Notes under the pieces: model-generated | What the model was told of the DNA's origin: nothing | The model's database searches: none | What the model saw: only the letters and a program-made list of their open reading frames with translations | Position numbers and translations under genes: made by a program | DNA from: an uncultured Collinsella sp. | Lineage (GTDB): Bacteria > Actinomycetota > Coriobacteriia > Coriobacteriales > Coriobacteriaceae | Direction of reading: 5' to 3' | Assembly: GCA_934621885.1 (NCBI GenBank) | Contig: CAKTUH010000004.1 | Location: 1-64,000 of the forward strand | Length of the DNA: 64,000 nucleotides | Part shown: positions 1-7,357 of the stretch, piece by piece | How the letters are laid out: the number at the start of each line of letters is the position of its first letter | Position numbering within the stretch: position 1 is the first letter of the stretch

Positions 1-179
1 GCGAAAAAGCCCAGGATCGTGGTGTCGACGCCGTAGTGATCGAGCGTAAACGAGACGTTGAGGCCCTTGCCGTTGGGGGTGTAGACCGCGTTGCGGGTAC
101 GCGTGACGGTGTTGGAGGTGAGGCCGTCGCAGGCGATGTTGTAGTCGATAGCGGGATTTGCAGTGAGCGTGTAAATCAT
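1..179 (-). CDS. FruK/LacC-type sugar-phosphate kinase, N-terminal fragment (runs off window)
   Basis: The first ~59 residues of a PfkB-family (ribokinase fold) kinase are visible; the rest lies before base 1. It opens MIYTLTANPAIDYN, close to the start of the next gene (MFYTLTANPAVDM), and carries the sugar-binding stretch NGKGLNVS typical of 1-phosphofructokinase and tagatose-6-phosphate kinase. The family phosphorylates fructose 1-phosphate or a related sugar phosphate with ATP in the cytoplasm. The start at 179 is set by AAAGGAAC a few bases upstream. It lies 187 bp downstream of a paralogous kinase and behind ptsH-ptsI, so it probably belongs to the fructose PTS block. A CTTTCAC half-site at 188-194 resembles half of a palindrome in front of fruA. 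FruK versus LacC cannot be settled from the fragment. Confidence 0.85.
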   Translation of the reverse strand, partial: MIYTLTANPAIDYNIACDGLTSNTVTRTRNAVYTPNGKGLNVSFTLDHYGVDTTILGFF

Positions 180-187
180 GAATGTTC

Positions 188-215
188 CTTTCACGAAGTA
201 ACGTGTTAATGAAAG
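188..215. promoter_or_regulatory. Possible RpiR-type operator half-sites before the first kinase gene
   Basis: CTTTCAC at 188-194 and TGAAAG at 210-215 are inverted half-sites just upstream of the kinase start at 179. The same half-site forms the perfect palindrome at 6131-6147 between fruA and the RpiR-type regulator. Shared control is an inference from this similarity only. Confidence 0.3.
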
Positions 216-304
216 TATATTCCACGCTTCGGCAAAAGGCTACAACAACTCGGCGAACGGTGTGGAAGCGGTGAAGGGCGGCTTCGATCTGCCGCTCCCC
301 GGCC

Positions 305-341
305 ACAAAAAACGGCGCCCCGGCCAAAACCGGGACGCCGT
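305..341 (-). terminator. Rho-independent terminator after the second FruK-like gene
   Basis: On the minus strand ACGGCGTCCCGG pairs with CCGGGGCGCCGT across a short TTTTGG loop and is followed by a run of T. It lies 26 bp past the stop of the kinase gene at 367-1299, so the downstream kinase copy (1-179) probably needs its own promoter. Confidence 0.8.
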
Positions 342-366
342 AGCGAGCGAATATGTCGCGTTTCGC

Positions 367-1299
367 TTACTCGCGATCGAGCTTGCGAACGGCAACGCGC
401 TTGCTGTACTCGTCGACGTGACCAAAGTCGCCGATGCCGACGGACTCGGCAACGTTGGCGCCGGTAGCCATAGCGAGCTTCATGGCCTCCTCGACGTTGT
501 CGCGATTCCTGTACCACTTATGCAGGAATGCAGCGAGGGTGCAGTCGCCAGCGCAGACGGAAGAGACCAGCTTGATGTTGAACTCACGCTTGGCGTACCA
601 GATGTCCTCGCCGTTGGAGAAGTAGGCGTCGCCGCGGCTACCACGGGTGAGCAGCACGTTCTGAACGCCAGCCTCGTGGGCGAGCTTCATGGCAACGCGG
701 ACCTCGTCGTCGGTGTCGACCGGCACGCCGAAGATGGCCTTCATCTCGTGATGGTTCGGCTTGATGAGCAGCGGCTTCTTGTGAGCGAGCTCCTTGAGCT
801 TGTCGGAGGACAGGTCCAGGACGACGTCGGCGCCACGGGCCTGAGCGTGCTCCATGACCTGAGCCAGAAAGTCGGACGTGGCTTTGGGAGGCACGGAACC
901 AGAGACGATCAGGCACTCAAGATCGCCCGCGGTGTCCAGGATGTTGTAGAGCTCCTTCTGGTGCTCCGGCGTGATCGGGGCGCCGGGGTTAAGGATGCCG
1001 TACTCGTGCTGGCCATCGTTGACGTAGGTGTTGATGCGCGTGATGCCGTCGGTCCAGACCGGGCGGCACAGGCAACCCAGGTTCATGACCTCCTCGACGA
1101 TGAACTTGCCCGTGAAGCCGGCGAAGAAGCCGAGCGCGACGGTGTCGACGCCCATCTTCTTAAAGGCGAAGGACACGTCGAGGCCCTTGCCGTTGGCCGT
1201 GTAGCTGGCCGAGCCGGTGCGGACGTTCTCGTCGGGCTCGAGCGGAGAGCTCGAAACCGTCATGTCGACAGCCGGATTAGCGGTTAGCGTGTAGAACAT
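367..1299 (-). CDS. fruK: 1-phosphofructokinase-family hexose kinase (second copy)
   Basis: 310-residue PfkB-family kinase of normal length for FruK/LacC. The N-terminus MFYTLTANPAVDM and the sugar-binding segment TANGKGLDVS (residues 34-43) are typical of 1-phosphofructokinase, which makes fructose 1,6-bisphosphate from the fructose 1-phosphate delivered by a fructose PTS. The catalytic loop near residues 247-253 reads VCAGDC. The base Asp252 is present, but the first Gly of the usual GAGD anion hole is Cys249, so activity or specificity may differ. It follows ptsI by 74 bp, has GGGGG before its start, and ends in a terminator. A paralogue starts 187 bp downstream. LacC-type tagatose-6-phosphate kinase remains possible. 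Confidence 0.75.
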   Translation of the reverse strand: MFYTLTANPAVDMTVSSSPLEPDENVRTGSASYTANGKGLDVSFAFKKMGVDTVALGFFAGFTGKFIVEEVMNLGCLCRPVWTDGITRINTYVNDGQHEYGILNPGAPITPEHQKELYNILDTAGDLECLIVSGSVPPKATSDFLAQVMEHAQARGADVVLDLSSDKLKELAHKKPLLIKPNHHEMKAIFGVPVDTDDEVRVAMKLAHEAGVQNVLLTRGSRGDAYFSNGEDIWYAKREFNIKLVSSVCAGDCTLAAFLHKWYRNRDNVEEAMKLAMATGANVAESVGIGDFGHVDEYSKRVAVRKLDRE

Positions 1300-1326
1300 T
1301 TACAGTACCCCCTGTATATGTGAGGG

Positions 1327-1356
1327 CCGCGTGGCCGGCCCATTCCAACCACGCGG
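1327..1356. repeat. Inverted repeat between ptsI and the FruK-like gene
   Basis: CCGCGTGG (1327-1334) and CCACGCGG (1349-1356) are perfect inverted arms around a 14-base loop. There is no T-run, so it looks more like an RNA stability or processing hairpin between ptsI and the downstream kinase than a terminator. Confidence 0.5.
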
Positions 1357-1373
1357 TTACCTCTGATACCAAA

Positions 1374-3083
1374 TTAGCGAGCTGCAGCCTCGAGCAGCGC
1401 CTTGACCTCGGCGGCGGTGTTGCAGGCGAGCGCCTTCTCGGCGAGCTCGTCGCACTCGGCCTTGGTCCACTGGCTGATGGTCTTGCGGGCGCGCAGGATG
1501 GACGGTGCGCTCATCGAGAACTCCTCCAGGCCCCAGCTGATCAGCAGCGGCTCGAGCAGCGGATCGGCAGCGGCCTCGCCGCACATACCGACCATGATGC
1601 CGGCCTTCACGCCGCTCTCGATGATGTTCTTGAGCGAGCGGAGCACGGCGGGATAGTAAACCTGGTACAGGTTGGAGATGGTGTCGTTGCCACGGTCGGC
1701 ACACATGGTGTAGCCGATCAGGTCGTTGGTGCCGATGGAGAAGAAGTCGGCGACCTCGGCCAGGCGGTCAGCGAGCAGAGACGCAGCAGGCGTCTCGACC
1801 ATGATGCCGACCTCGATGTTCTCGTTGAACTTGCGGCCCTCTTCGGTCAGCTCGGCCTTGCACTCCTCGACGAGCTCCTTGACGGCCAAGACCTCCTCGA
1901 CGCAGGTGACGAGCGGGATCATGATCTTAACGTCACCAAAGGCGCTGGCACGCAGCAGGGCGCGCAGCTGGACCTTGTACTGATCGGGGTTGGCCAGGCA
2001 GTAGCGCACGGCGCGGAAGCCCATGAAGGGGTTCTCTTCCTTGACCATGTGCAGGTACGGGATCTCCTTGTCGCCACCCACGTCGAGCGTACGGATGATG
2101 ACAGGAGCGCCCTTGAGTGCACTGGCGACCTTGCGGTAAGCGTTGAACTGCTCCTCCTCGGAAGGAAGCTCGGCAGAGTCCATGAACAGGAACTCGGAGC
2201 GGAACAGACCGATGGCCTCGGCGTCGTGGTCAAGCGCGTTGGGAACGTCATCGGGGTTACCGATGTTGCAGGCGATGATCTTCTTGATGCCGTCGGCAGT
2301 CACGGAAGGCTTGCCGCGGAAGGCCTCGAGAGCCGCCTTCTCGGCAGCGAAGGCCTCGGCCTTGGCGGTGTAGGCGGCGAGCGTCTCCTCGTCGGGATCG
2401 GCCTCGACGATGCCCTTGCCACCGTCGACGATGACGGTCATGCCGTTACGAAGCGCGGTGCAGCTGTTGGAAACCGAAAGAACGGCCGGGATCTCGAGGG
2501 CACGGGCGATAATCGCGGAGTGCGACGTACGGCCACCGGTCTCGGTGACGATGCCGGCAACGTGAGCCTTGTCGATCGTGGCGGTCATGGACGGCGTAAG
2601 GTCGTGCACGACAACGACGGTGTTCTCGGGCAGGACGGAGAGGTCGACGACCTCCACGTGCAGCAGCTCGGCCAGAATGCCAGTGCGGATATCGGCGATG
2701 TCAGCCGCGCGCAGGCGGAACATCTCGTCGTCCATGGACAGGAACATGTTCTCGAACATGGTCGAGGTGTCCATGAGTGCCTGCTCAGCGCAGGTGCCAC
2801 CGTCAATGGCGGCGTTGATGGCATCGGTCATGCCCGGATCCTGAGCCAGGACGATGTGTCCGCTCATGATCTCGGCCTCGGCCTCGCCCACCGTCTCCTT
2901 CATGTGGTCGGCCTGAGCCTGGGTCTTCTCGCAGAAGACCGAAAGAGCGGCCTGATAGCGCTCCTTCTCGGCTGCCGAATCGGCGACCTCGTGCGGCTCA
3001 AACGTCAAGTCGGGATCGACGGCGACCATGACGGTGCCGATACCGATGCCCTCGGATGCGTTGACTCCCTGATACATTCCCAT
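1374..3083 (-). CDS. ptsI: PTS enzyme I (phosphoenolpyruvate-protein phosphotransferase)
   Basis: 569-residue enzyme I, normal length. It takes phosphate from PEP onto a histidine and passes it to HPr in the cytoplasm. The phosphohistidine motif GGRTSHSAIIAR places the active His at about residue 188. The C-terminal PEP-binding barrel shows FRSEFLFM, DVGGDKEIPY, IGTNDL and MCGEAA. An upstream in-frame extension to 3149 has no family resemblance, so I start at the ATG at 3083, preceded by GGAGAGAGGA. An ATG at 3077 (MYQGVNASEGIGIG) is equally plausible and closer to the family start. Gene order ptsH-ptsI on one strand suggests cotranscription with HPr upstream and the FruK-like kinases downstream. 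Confidence 0.95.
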   Translation of the reverse strand: MGMYQGVNASEGIGIGTVMVAVDPDLTFEPHEVADSAAEKERYQAALSVFCEKTQAQADHMKETVGEAEAEIMSGHIVLAQDPGMTDAINAAIDGGTCAEQALMDTSTMFENMFLSMDDEMFRLRAADIADIRTGILAELLHVEVVDLSVLPENTVVVVHDLTPSMTATIDKAHVAGIVTETGGRTSHSAIIARALEIPAVLSVSNSCTALRNGMTVIVDGGKGIVEADPDEETLAAYTAKAEAFAAEKAALEAFRGKPSVTADGIKKIIACNIGNPDDVPNALDHDAEAIGLFRSEFLFMDSAELPSEEEQFNAYRKVASALKGAPVIIRTLDVGGDKEIPYLHMVKEENPFMGFRAVRYCLANPDQYKVQLRALLRASAFGDVKIMIPLVTCVEEVLAVKELVEECKAELTEEGRKFNENIEVGIMVETPAASLLADRLAEVADFFSIGTNDLIGYTMCADRGNDTISNLYQVYYPAVLRSLKNIIESGVKAGIMVGMCGEAAADPLLEPLLISWGLEEFSMSAPSILRARKTISQWTKAECDELAEKALACNTAAEVKALLEAAAR

Positions 3084-3209
3084 TCCTCTCTCCGTGTCAT
3101 GTGATAAAGCGTTTTGCCATATCCATGACAAAAGAGCGCAGTTACCCATAACAGGTCACTGCGCCCCCAAATATGAACTTAATTGTTCAACATGCGACCC
3201 GTTTGAGCT

Positions 3210-3473
3210 CTACTCGCCAAGACCGCTCTTGATGAGCTCGATGGCAGCAGCCAGAGCCTCGGCCTCGTCAGCGCCGTCGCACTTGACCTCGACCTCGGTA
3301 CCGCAAGGGATACCAGCAGCCATGAGGGCCATCGGGGACTTACCGTTGACCTCCTTCTCGGGGGTGACGACAGTCACGTCGCAGGCGTACTTGCCCATGG
3401 TGGAGGCGAAGAGGCCAGCCGGACGCATGTGAAGACCCTGCGGATTGACGAGGGTAGCCTTCTCAGAAACCAT
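3210..3473 (-). CDS. ptsH: Phosphocarrier protein HPr
   Basis: 87-residue HPr. It carries phosphate from enzyme I to sugar-specific EIIA domains. The active-site segment NPQGLHMRPA gives His15. The regulatory loop NGKSPMALM gives Ser46, the residue phosphorylated by HPr kinase in low-G+C Gram-positives; no HPr kinase gene is visible here, so use of Ser46 is unknown. The start at 3473 has a strong AAAAAAGGAG upstream. A 7-base segment 35-41 bases upstream of the Shine-Dalgarno (3518-3524) is complementary to it (3477-3483) and could mask it. It is the first gene of the ptsH-ptsI block. Confidence 0.97.
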   Translation of the reverse strand: MVSEKATLVNPQGLHMRPAGLFASTMGKYACDVTVVTPEKEVNGKSPMALMAAGIPCGTEVEVKCDGADEAEALAAAIELIKSGLGE

Positions 3474-3611
3474 AATTGACTCCTTTTTTGTGTTTAACCC
3501 CTGTCGTGTATGCGGCAGGAGTCAGATTCACGACGTTGTTTATATTAACTCACATCAAACGGTTTTTCATTGTGTTTCGCACGAATTGTTGGACAGATGT
3601 CGTTGCTGGCC

Positions 3612-3740
3612 GCTTGCTCGCCGGGCGGGCCGATTAAGTTTGCTGCTCTACAGTCCTGCGCAAGACGGAAAGCACATTAAGTGCTTTCCTTTGCGTGCGG
3701 AACTCGCGACAAACTTAATCGGCCCGCCCGGCGAGCAAGC
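3612..3740. repeat. 30-bp perfect inverted repeat with a nested hairpin
   Basis: The arm at 3612-3641 (starts GCTTGCTCGCCGGGCGGGCC) is the exact reverse complement of the arm at 3711-3740. Between them, GGAAAGCAC (3667-3675) and GTGCTTTCC (3681-3689) form an inner hairpin with loop ATTAA. No open frame here looks like a protein. The 527-bp gap 3474-4000 holds this repeat, a second 20-bp inverted repeat (3851-3913), the fruA terminator and the ptsH 5' leader. It could be a miniature mobile element or a double terminator; no T-run adjoins the outer stem. Confidence 0.85.
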
Positions 3741-3850
3741 TGCGGAAACTTGGTCGGTCCAGAGCAATATCGTGCGAACGGAATTCTGGCTGATGATTTG
3801 TTCGCACTAATGACTCGGTAGATGGTCCCCTCTATGCCCTTCTCTATAAG

Positions 3851-3913
3851 TTGCGGTGAAATAGGGACTGAATTTGGGGTTGAAACGTTTAAACAGTCCC
3901 TATTTCACCGCAA
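3851..3913. repeat. 20-bp perfect inverted repeat, GGTGAAATAGGGACTG type
   Basis: TTGCGGTGAAATAGGGACTG at 3851-3870 is the exact reverse complement of 3894-3913, with a 23-base loop. It has no T-run. Its AGGGACTG core and intergenic position resemble the other GGGAC-containing hairpins in this window (27371-27409, 35133-35173 and the RAYT repeats), suggesting a dispersed repeat family. Confidence 0.8.
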
Positions 3914-3930
3914 GTTAGAAGAAAGGCATG

Positions 3931-3966
3931 AAAAAGGCGGGGCTCCTGGTGGAGTCCTCGCCTTTT
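3931..3966 (-). terminator. Terminator downstream of fruA
   Basis: On the minus strand AAAAGGCG, GG and CTCC pair with GGAG, CC and CGCCTTTTT through a short loop, ending in a T-run. It lies 35 bp past the fruA stop at 4001. Confidence 0.75.
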
Positions 3967-4000
3967 GTACAGGGGGCGATGTTAATCGCTTGCCGTGGGA

Positions 4001-6004
4001 TTAGACCAGGCGGGCGTTGATCGTCTTGGCGATCTCGGCAGCGTCGGTGGAACCCTTGACGGTGGCACGGAAGTCCTCGTCCATGAGCGCCTCGGCGACC
4101 TTGGACAGGATCTTGAGATGCGTGGTGCCAGCCTGGGCGCCCGGGATGAGCAGAGCGATAGCCACGTTGACGGGAGCGCCGTCCATGGTGTCCCAACCGG
4201 TCACGCCGGACTCGTCCTTGACGACGATGACGGCAGCCTCGGTGATGGCATCGGACTTGGCATGCGGGATGGCGAAGCCCTCCATCATGCCCGTGGTGCC
4301 CTCGGCCTCGCGGGCCAGGAAGGCGTTCATAACAGCGTCGGCATCGTTGGCGAGACCGGCCTTGACGGCCTGGTTGGAGACAAAGCTCAGAGCCTCGTCA
4401 CGAGAAGCAAAGTCCTCGGCGACAAAGACATTCTCGACCTTCACGAAGTCGGAAGCTTCGGCCTTGGGAGCCTCGACGGCAGCGGCCTTGGGGGCCTCGA
4501 CCGGCTTGGCAGCGGGGGCAGCCTTCTGGTTCTTCTCGAAGTCGTACTTCTTGAAGGCCACGAACAGGATGCCACCGACCACGGCGCCGATGAGAATCGC
4601 GAGGACCCACAGCGGACCGTTCTCGACAACGGGCAGGACCAGGAAGCCACCATGGGGTGCCGGATCGTGGACGTTGAACATGATGGTCAGGATCGAAGCG
4701 ATGGAGGAGCCGAGCATCATAATGGGCATGACGGGCCAGATGTTCTTGGTCATGAACGGAATGGCGCCCTCGGTGATGTGGGTGCAACCAAGGATGAGGT
4801 TGACGATACCGGCGTCATGATCCTCCTGGCTGAAGTACTTCTTGCCGACGACGACGGCGAAGGTGGTGATCAGCGGCGGAACGATGCAGGCGGCGGAGAC
4901 GGCAGCCATAAAGTTGGTGCCGAAGTTGTAGGTCTCGGTGCCGACACCGGCGGCCAGGGCCTCGGTGAGCATAGCGGTACCGGTGACGTAGGCAGCCTTG
5001 TTGACCGGGCCGCCCATGTCAAAGGCGCACATGCAGCCGATGGCAAGACCCAGAACGACGGCGCCAGAGGCGGACAAACCCTTGAGGAAGTCCATCATGG
5101 CGGTATTGATGGCAGCCATGGGGCCGGAGATGCCGAGCATCACGAGGCCGACGATAGCCGTCGAGAACAGCGGGTACAGGAAGATTGCCTTGAGGCCGTC
5201 CAGGTTCTTGGGCAGACCGGCGAAAACCTTCTCAAGCAGCAGGATGACATAGCCAGCGAGGAAGCCGCCGACGATGCCGCCCAGGAAGCCGAAGCCCACG
5301 CCAGCGCCGCCGGCGTCGATCATACCGGTCTCGGCGTTAACGGGCAGACCCTGGATGGCGATCATGCCGGCGACGAAGCCGGGGACGAGCGCCGGGCGCT
5401 TACCGATGGACTCGGCGATATAGGCGGAAAGCACGGGAACCATGAGGTTCATGGCAATGCCGCCGATGATCTTGAGCATCGCGGCGAAGGTGTTGTAGTC
5501 AGATGCCGTCGAATCGAAGGACGTGATGCCCCACAGGAACGAAACGGCGGTCAGGACACCACCGGCGACGACGAAGACCAGCATGTGGCTAACGCCGTTC
5601 ATGAGGTGCTTGTAGATGACGTGGCCGATAGACTCCTTCTCCTCGACCTCGTCCTCGACATCGGCAGCGGCGGCAACCGAGCTGTCGCCCTTGGCGGCGA
5701 GCGCGCGGTCAATCAGCTTGCCGGCGGCCTCGACGGACAGGGCCTTGGAAACGCCAACGGAAACCATGGGCTTACCGGCGAAACGCTCCGCCTGGACATC
5801 CTTGTCGGCTGCGACGACGACGGCCTTGGCACCGGCGATCTCACCCTTCGTGAGCTCGTTCTCGACACCGACCTGGCCATGGGTCTCGACCTTAATGGTC
5901 AGACCGCGCTCGGCAGCTGCCTTCTCCAGTGCCTCCTTCGCCATGAAGGTGTGCGCGATACCGGTCGGGCAACCGGTGGCGGCGATGATGTCAAACTTAG
6001 CCAT
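4001..6004 (-). CDS. fruA: Fructose PTS permease, fused EIIBCA
   Basis: 667-residue single-chain fructose-family EII. Domain order: EIIB (residues 1-100, phosphocysteine in GCPTGIAHTF, Cys12), an acidic linker, a membrane EIIC domain with many hydrophobic segments (about 115-460), an Ala/Pro/Lys linker (about 470-500), and a C-terminal EIIA with phosphohistidine in IPHAKS (His581). It imports fructose or a related hexose and phosphorylates it using HPr. An upstream in-frame extension to 6076 lacks family sequence; ATG 6004 has GAAGGAGGG upstream. The RpiR-type regulator is divergent, and ptsH lies downstream across a repeat-filled gap. Order B-C-A differs from the common A-B-C arrangement. 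Confidence 0.93.
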   Translation of the reverse strand: MAKFDIIAATGCPTGIAHTFMAKEALEKAAAERGLTIKVETHGQVGVENELTKGEIAGAKAVVVAADKDVQAERFAGKPMVSVGVSKALSVEAAGKLIDRALAAKGDSSVAAAADVEDEVEEKESIGHVIYKHLMNGVSHMLVFVVAGGVLTAVSFLWGITSFDSTASDYNTFAAMLKIIGGIAMNLMVPVLSAYIAESIGKRPALVPGFVAGMIAIQGLPVNAETGMIDAGGAGVGFGFLGGIVGGFLAGYVILLLEKVFAGLPKNLDGLKAIFLYPLFSTAIVGLVMLGISGPMAAINTAMMDFLKGLSASGAVVLGLAIGCMCAFDMGGPVNKAAYVTGTAMLTEALAAGVGTETYNFGTNFMAAVSAACIVPPLITTFAVVVGKKYFSQEDHDAGIVNLILGCTHITEGAIPFMTKNIWPVMPIMMLGSSIASILTIMFNVHDPAPHGGFLVLPVVENGPLWVLAILIGAVVGGILFVAFKKYDFEKNQKAAPAAKPVEAPKAAAVEAPKAEASDFVKVENVFVAEDFASRDEALSFVSNQAVKAGLANDADAVMNAFLAREAEGTTGMMEGFAIPHAKSDAITEAAVIVVKDESGVTGWDTMDGAPVNVAIALLIPGAQAGTTHLKILSKVAEALMDEDFRATVKGSTDAAEIAKTINARLV

Positions 6005-6130
6005 GTGTCCCTCCTTCTTGAGTTCTGCGCCCGCGGGCGCTCCCCTACACGCGCCTCGTGGCGCGCTTTTCCACAACTGAAAGATACCAACCCACCGCTT
6101 GCGTGAGAAGAGACAAGGCGCAATTCTCCG

Positions 6131-6162
6131 GTGAAAGGTTCTTTCACGACCGTAAACGGTCG
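6131..6162. promoter_or_regulatory. Paired palindromes between fruA and the RpiR-type regulator
   Basis: GTGAAAG GTT CTTTCAC (6131-6147) and CGACCGT AA ACGGTCG (6147-6162) are two perfect adjacent palindromes in the divergent promoter gap. They are good candidates for binding by the adjacent RpiR-type regulator. Related half-sites occur before the first kinase gene (188-215). A TATACT sequence near 6225 could be a -10 element for the regulator. Confidence 0.5.
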
Positions 6163-6276
6163 ATGAAAGTTTACCATCAACGCTTGAAACGGCAAGGTGT
6201 ATCTTGTACTTGAAAATGCCCGTATACTATGGCATTGAAAAACAAGTCCGATTTTCATGCCAACCAGGAGCCATCC

Positions 6277-7134
6277 ATGACCGATAGCAGCAAGAGCGCG
6301 CTCTCTCTTATTAGCACCCACAAGGGATACAGCGAATCCGAGCAGCGCATTGTCGACTATATATTGGAGCATCAGTCCGAGGCGCCGCGCCTGACGGCTG
6401 CCCAGCTCTCACGAGCCGCCGCCACGTCCGAGGCAACGGTTTCGCGCTTTTGCCGCAAGCTGGGCTTTGGCAGTTTCCGTAGCTTTCAGTTTTCGCTGGC
6501 GCGCGACTTGGAGAGTCAGCGCAACGAGGGCCTGACCGACGAAGTCTCGCTCGACAGCATGGAGCAGAGCCTTAAAAATATCCTCGCCGCCAAGGTGAGC
6601 GAGCTTAATGCGACCATCGACGGCATCGATCACGATACGCTGGCAGCCGTTGTGAACGCGCTTAAGAATGCCGGCGTTATCGAGTTCGCCGCCGTGGGCA
6701 ATACGAACGCGGTCGCGCTCGATGCGACGTTTAAGTTTTCGCAGCTGGGTCTGCGCTGCATGGCGAGCACTATCAGCGAAACCGCGATTGGCTTTGCATT
6801 GACCTTAAAGCCCGGAGACGTCATCGTGCTGATCTCGAACTCCGGCAAGTCGCGCCGTCTTAACCGCATGGCCAAGGCCGCTCGCGAGACTGGCGCCACC
6901 GTAGTCGTCATCAGCGGTGACAACAAATCCCCGCTCGCGCGTCTGGCCGACTATACCTTTAATACGGTGAACCACGAGGCACTGCTCACGACGGGCGACT
7001 TTGCGTTCTCCAAGATCAGCGCCACGATGATCATCGAGGTTATCTATAACTTCCTGCTGCCCGAAATCGAGGACGCGCGCGAGCATATCAGCTACTACGA
7101 GGAGCTCATCCAGCCGGATAAGGTCGTGGAGTAG
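6277..7134 (+). CDS. MurR/RpiR-family transcriptional regulator
   Basis: 285-residue regulator with an N-terminal RpiR helix-turn-helix (LSRAAATSEATVSRFCRKLG, about residues 43-62) and a C-terminal SIS sugar-phosphate isomerase-type domain (VIVLISNSGKSRRLNRM, about residues 181-197). Such proteins sense phosphosugars and control sugar catabolic operons. It is divergent from fruA across 272 bp containing two palindromes, so control of fruA and perhaps the kinases is the natural inference. The start at 6277 has AGGAG seven bases upstream; an in-frame extension to 6229 has no Shine-Dalgarno. Ligand unknown; a fructose phosphate is likely from context. Confidence 0.88.
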   Translation: MTDSSKSALSLISTHKGYSESEQRIVDYILEHQSEAPRLTAAQLSRAAATSEATVSRFCRKLGFGSFRSFQFSLARDLESQRNEGLTDEVSLDSMEQSLKNILAAKVSELNATIDGIDHDTLAAVVNALKNAGVIEFAAVGNTNAVALDATFKFSQLGLRCMASTISETAIGFALTLKPGDVIVLISNSGKSRRLNRMAKAARETGATVVVISGDNKSPLARLADYTFNTVNHEALLTTGDFAFSKISATMIIEVIYNFLLPEIEDAREHISYYEELIQPDKVVE

Positions 7135-7179
7135 GCAATTTAACGAGCCAGCAGGCGCCACTTGCCACGAAACCCGTCC

Positions 7180-7307
7180 ATCTACTACGTTTTAACTGCT
7201 AGCGCCAACCATACACCCAAATCAAAGAAAACCGCAGGCGTTCTACCTGCGGTTTTCTTTTTGCAAGTTTTGGCATGGAAGCCGATACGCTATTAAACGT
7301 AGTAGAT
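7180..7307. repeat. Inverted repeat ATCTACTACGTTT flanking a terminator
   Basis: ATCTACTACGTTT at 7180-7192 is repeated inverted at 7295-7307, framing the hairpin at 7224-7260. The 223-bp gap between the convergent rpiR-type and recN genes is otherwise non-coding. The frame around the terminator could be the ends of a small inserted element. Confidence 0.5.
7224..7260. terminator. Bidirectional terminator between the RpiR-type gene and recN
   Basis: AAAGAAAACCGCAGG (7224-7238) and CCTGCGGTTTTCTTT (7246-7260) form a perfect 15-bp stem with a 7-base loop, with T-runs in both directions. It serves the two convergent genes. Confidence 0.9.
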
Positions 7308-7357
7308 AGCCCCATTGCGTGGCAGACGGCCCCGAACAAGCACGTGGTGGGGCTTAA

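Noticed and set aside
3445..4004. Short plus-strand frames in the ptsH-fruA gap
   Set aside because: They are made of the two inverted repeats and the fruA terminator, and none resembles a protein.
3995..6106. 703-codon open frame on the plus strand opposite fruA
   Set aside because: It mirrors the codon structure of a strong fructose EII on the minus strand and has Gly/Asp/His-rich low-complexity sequence without a family.
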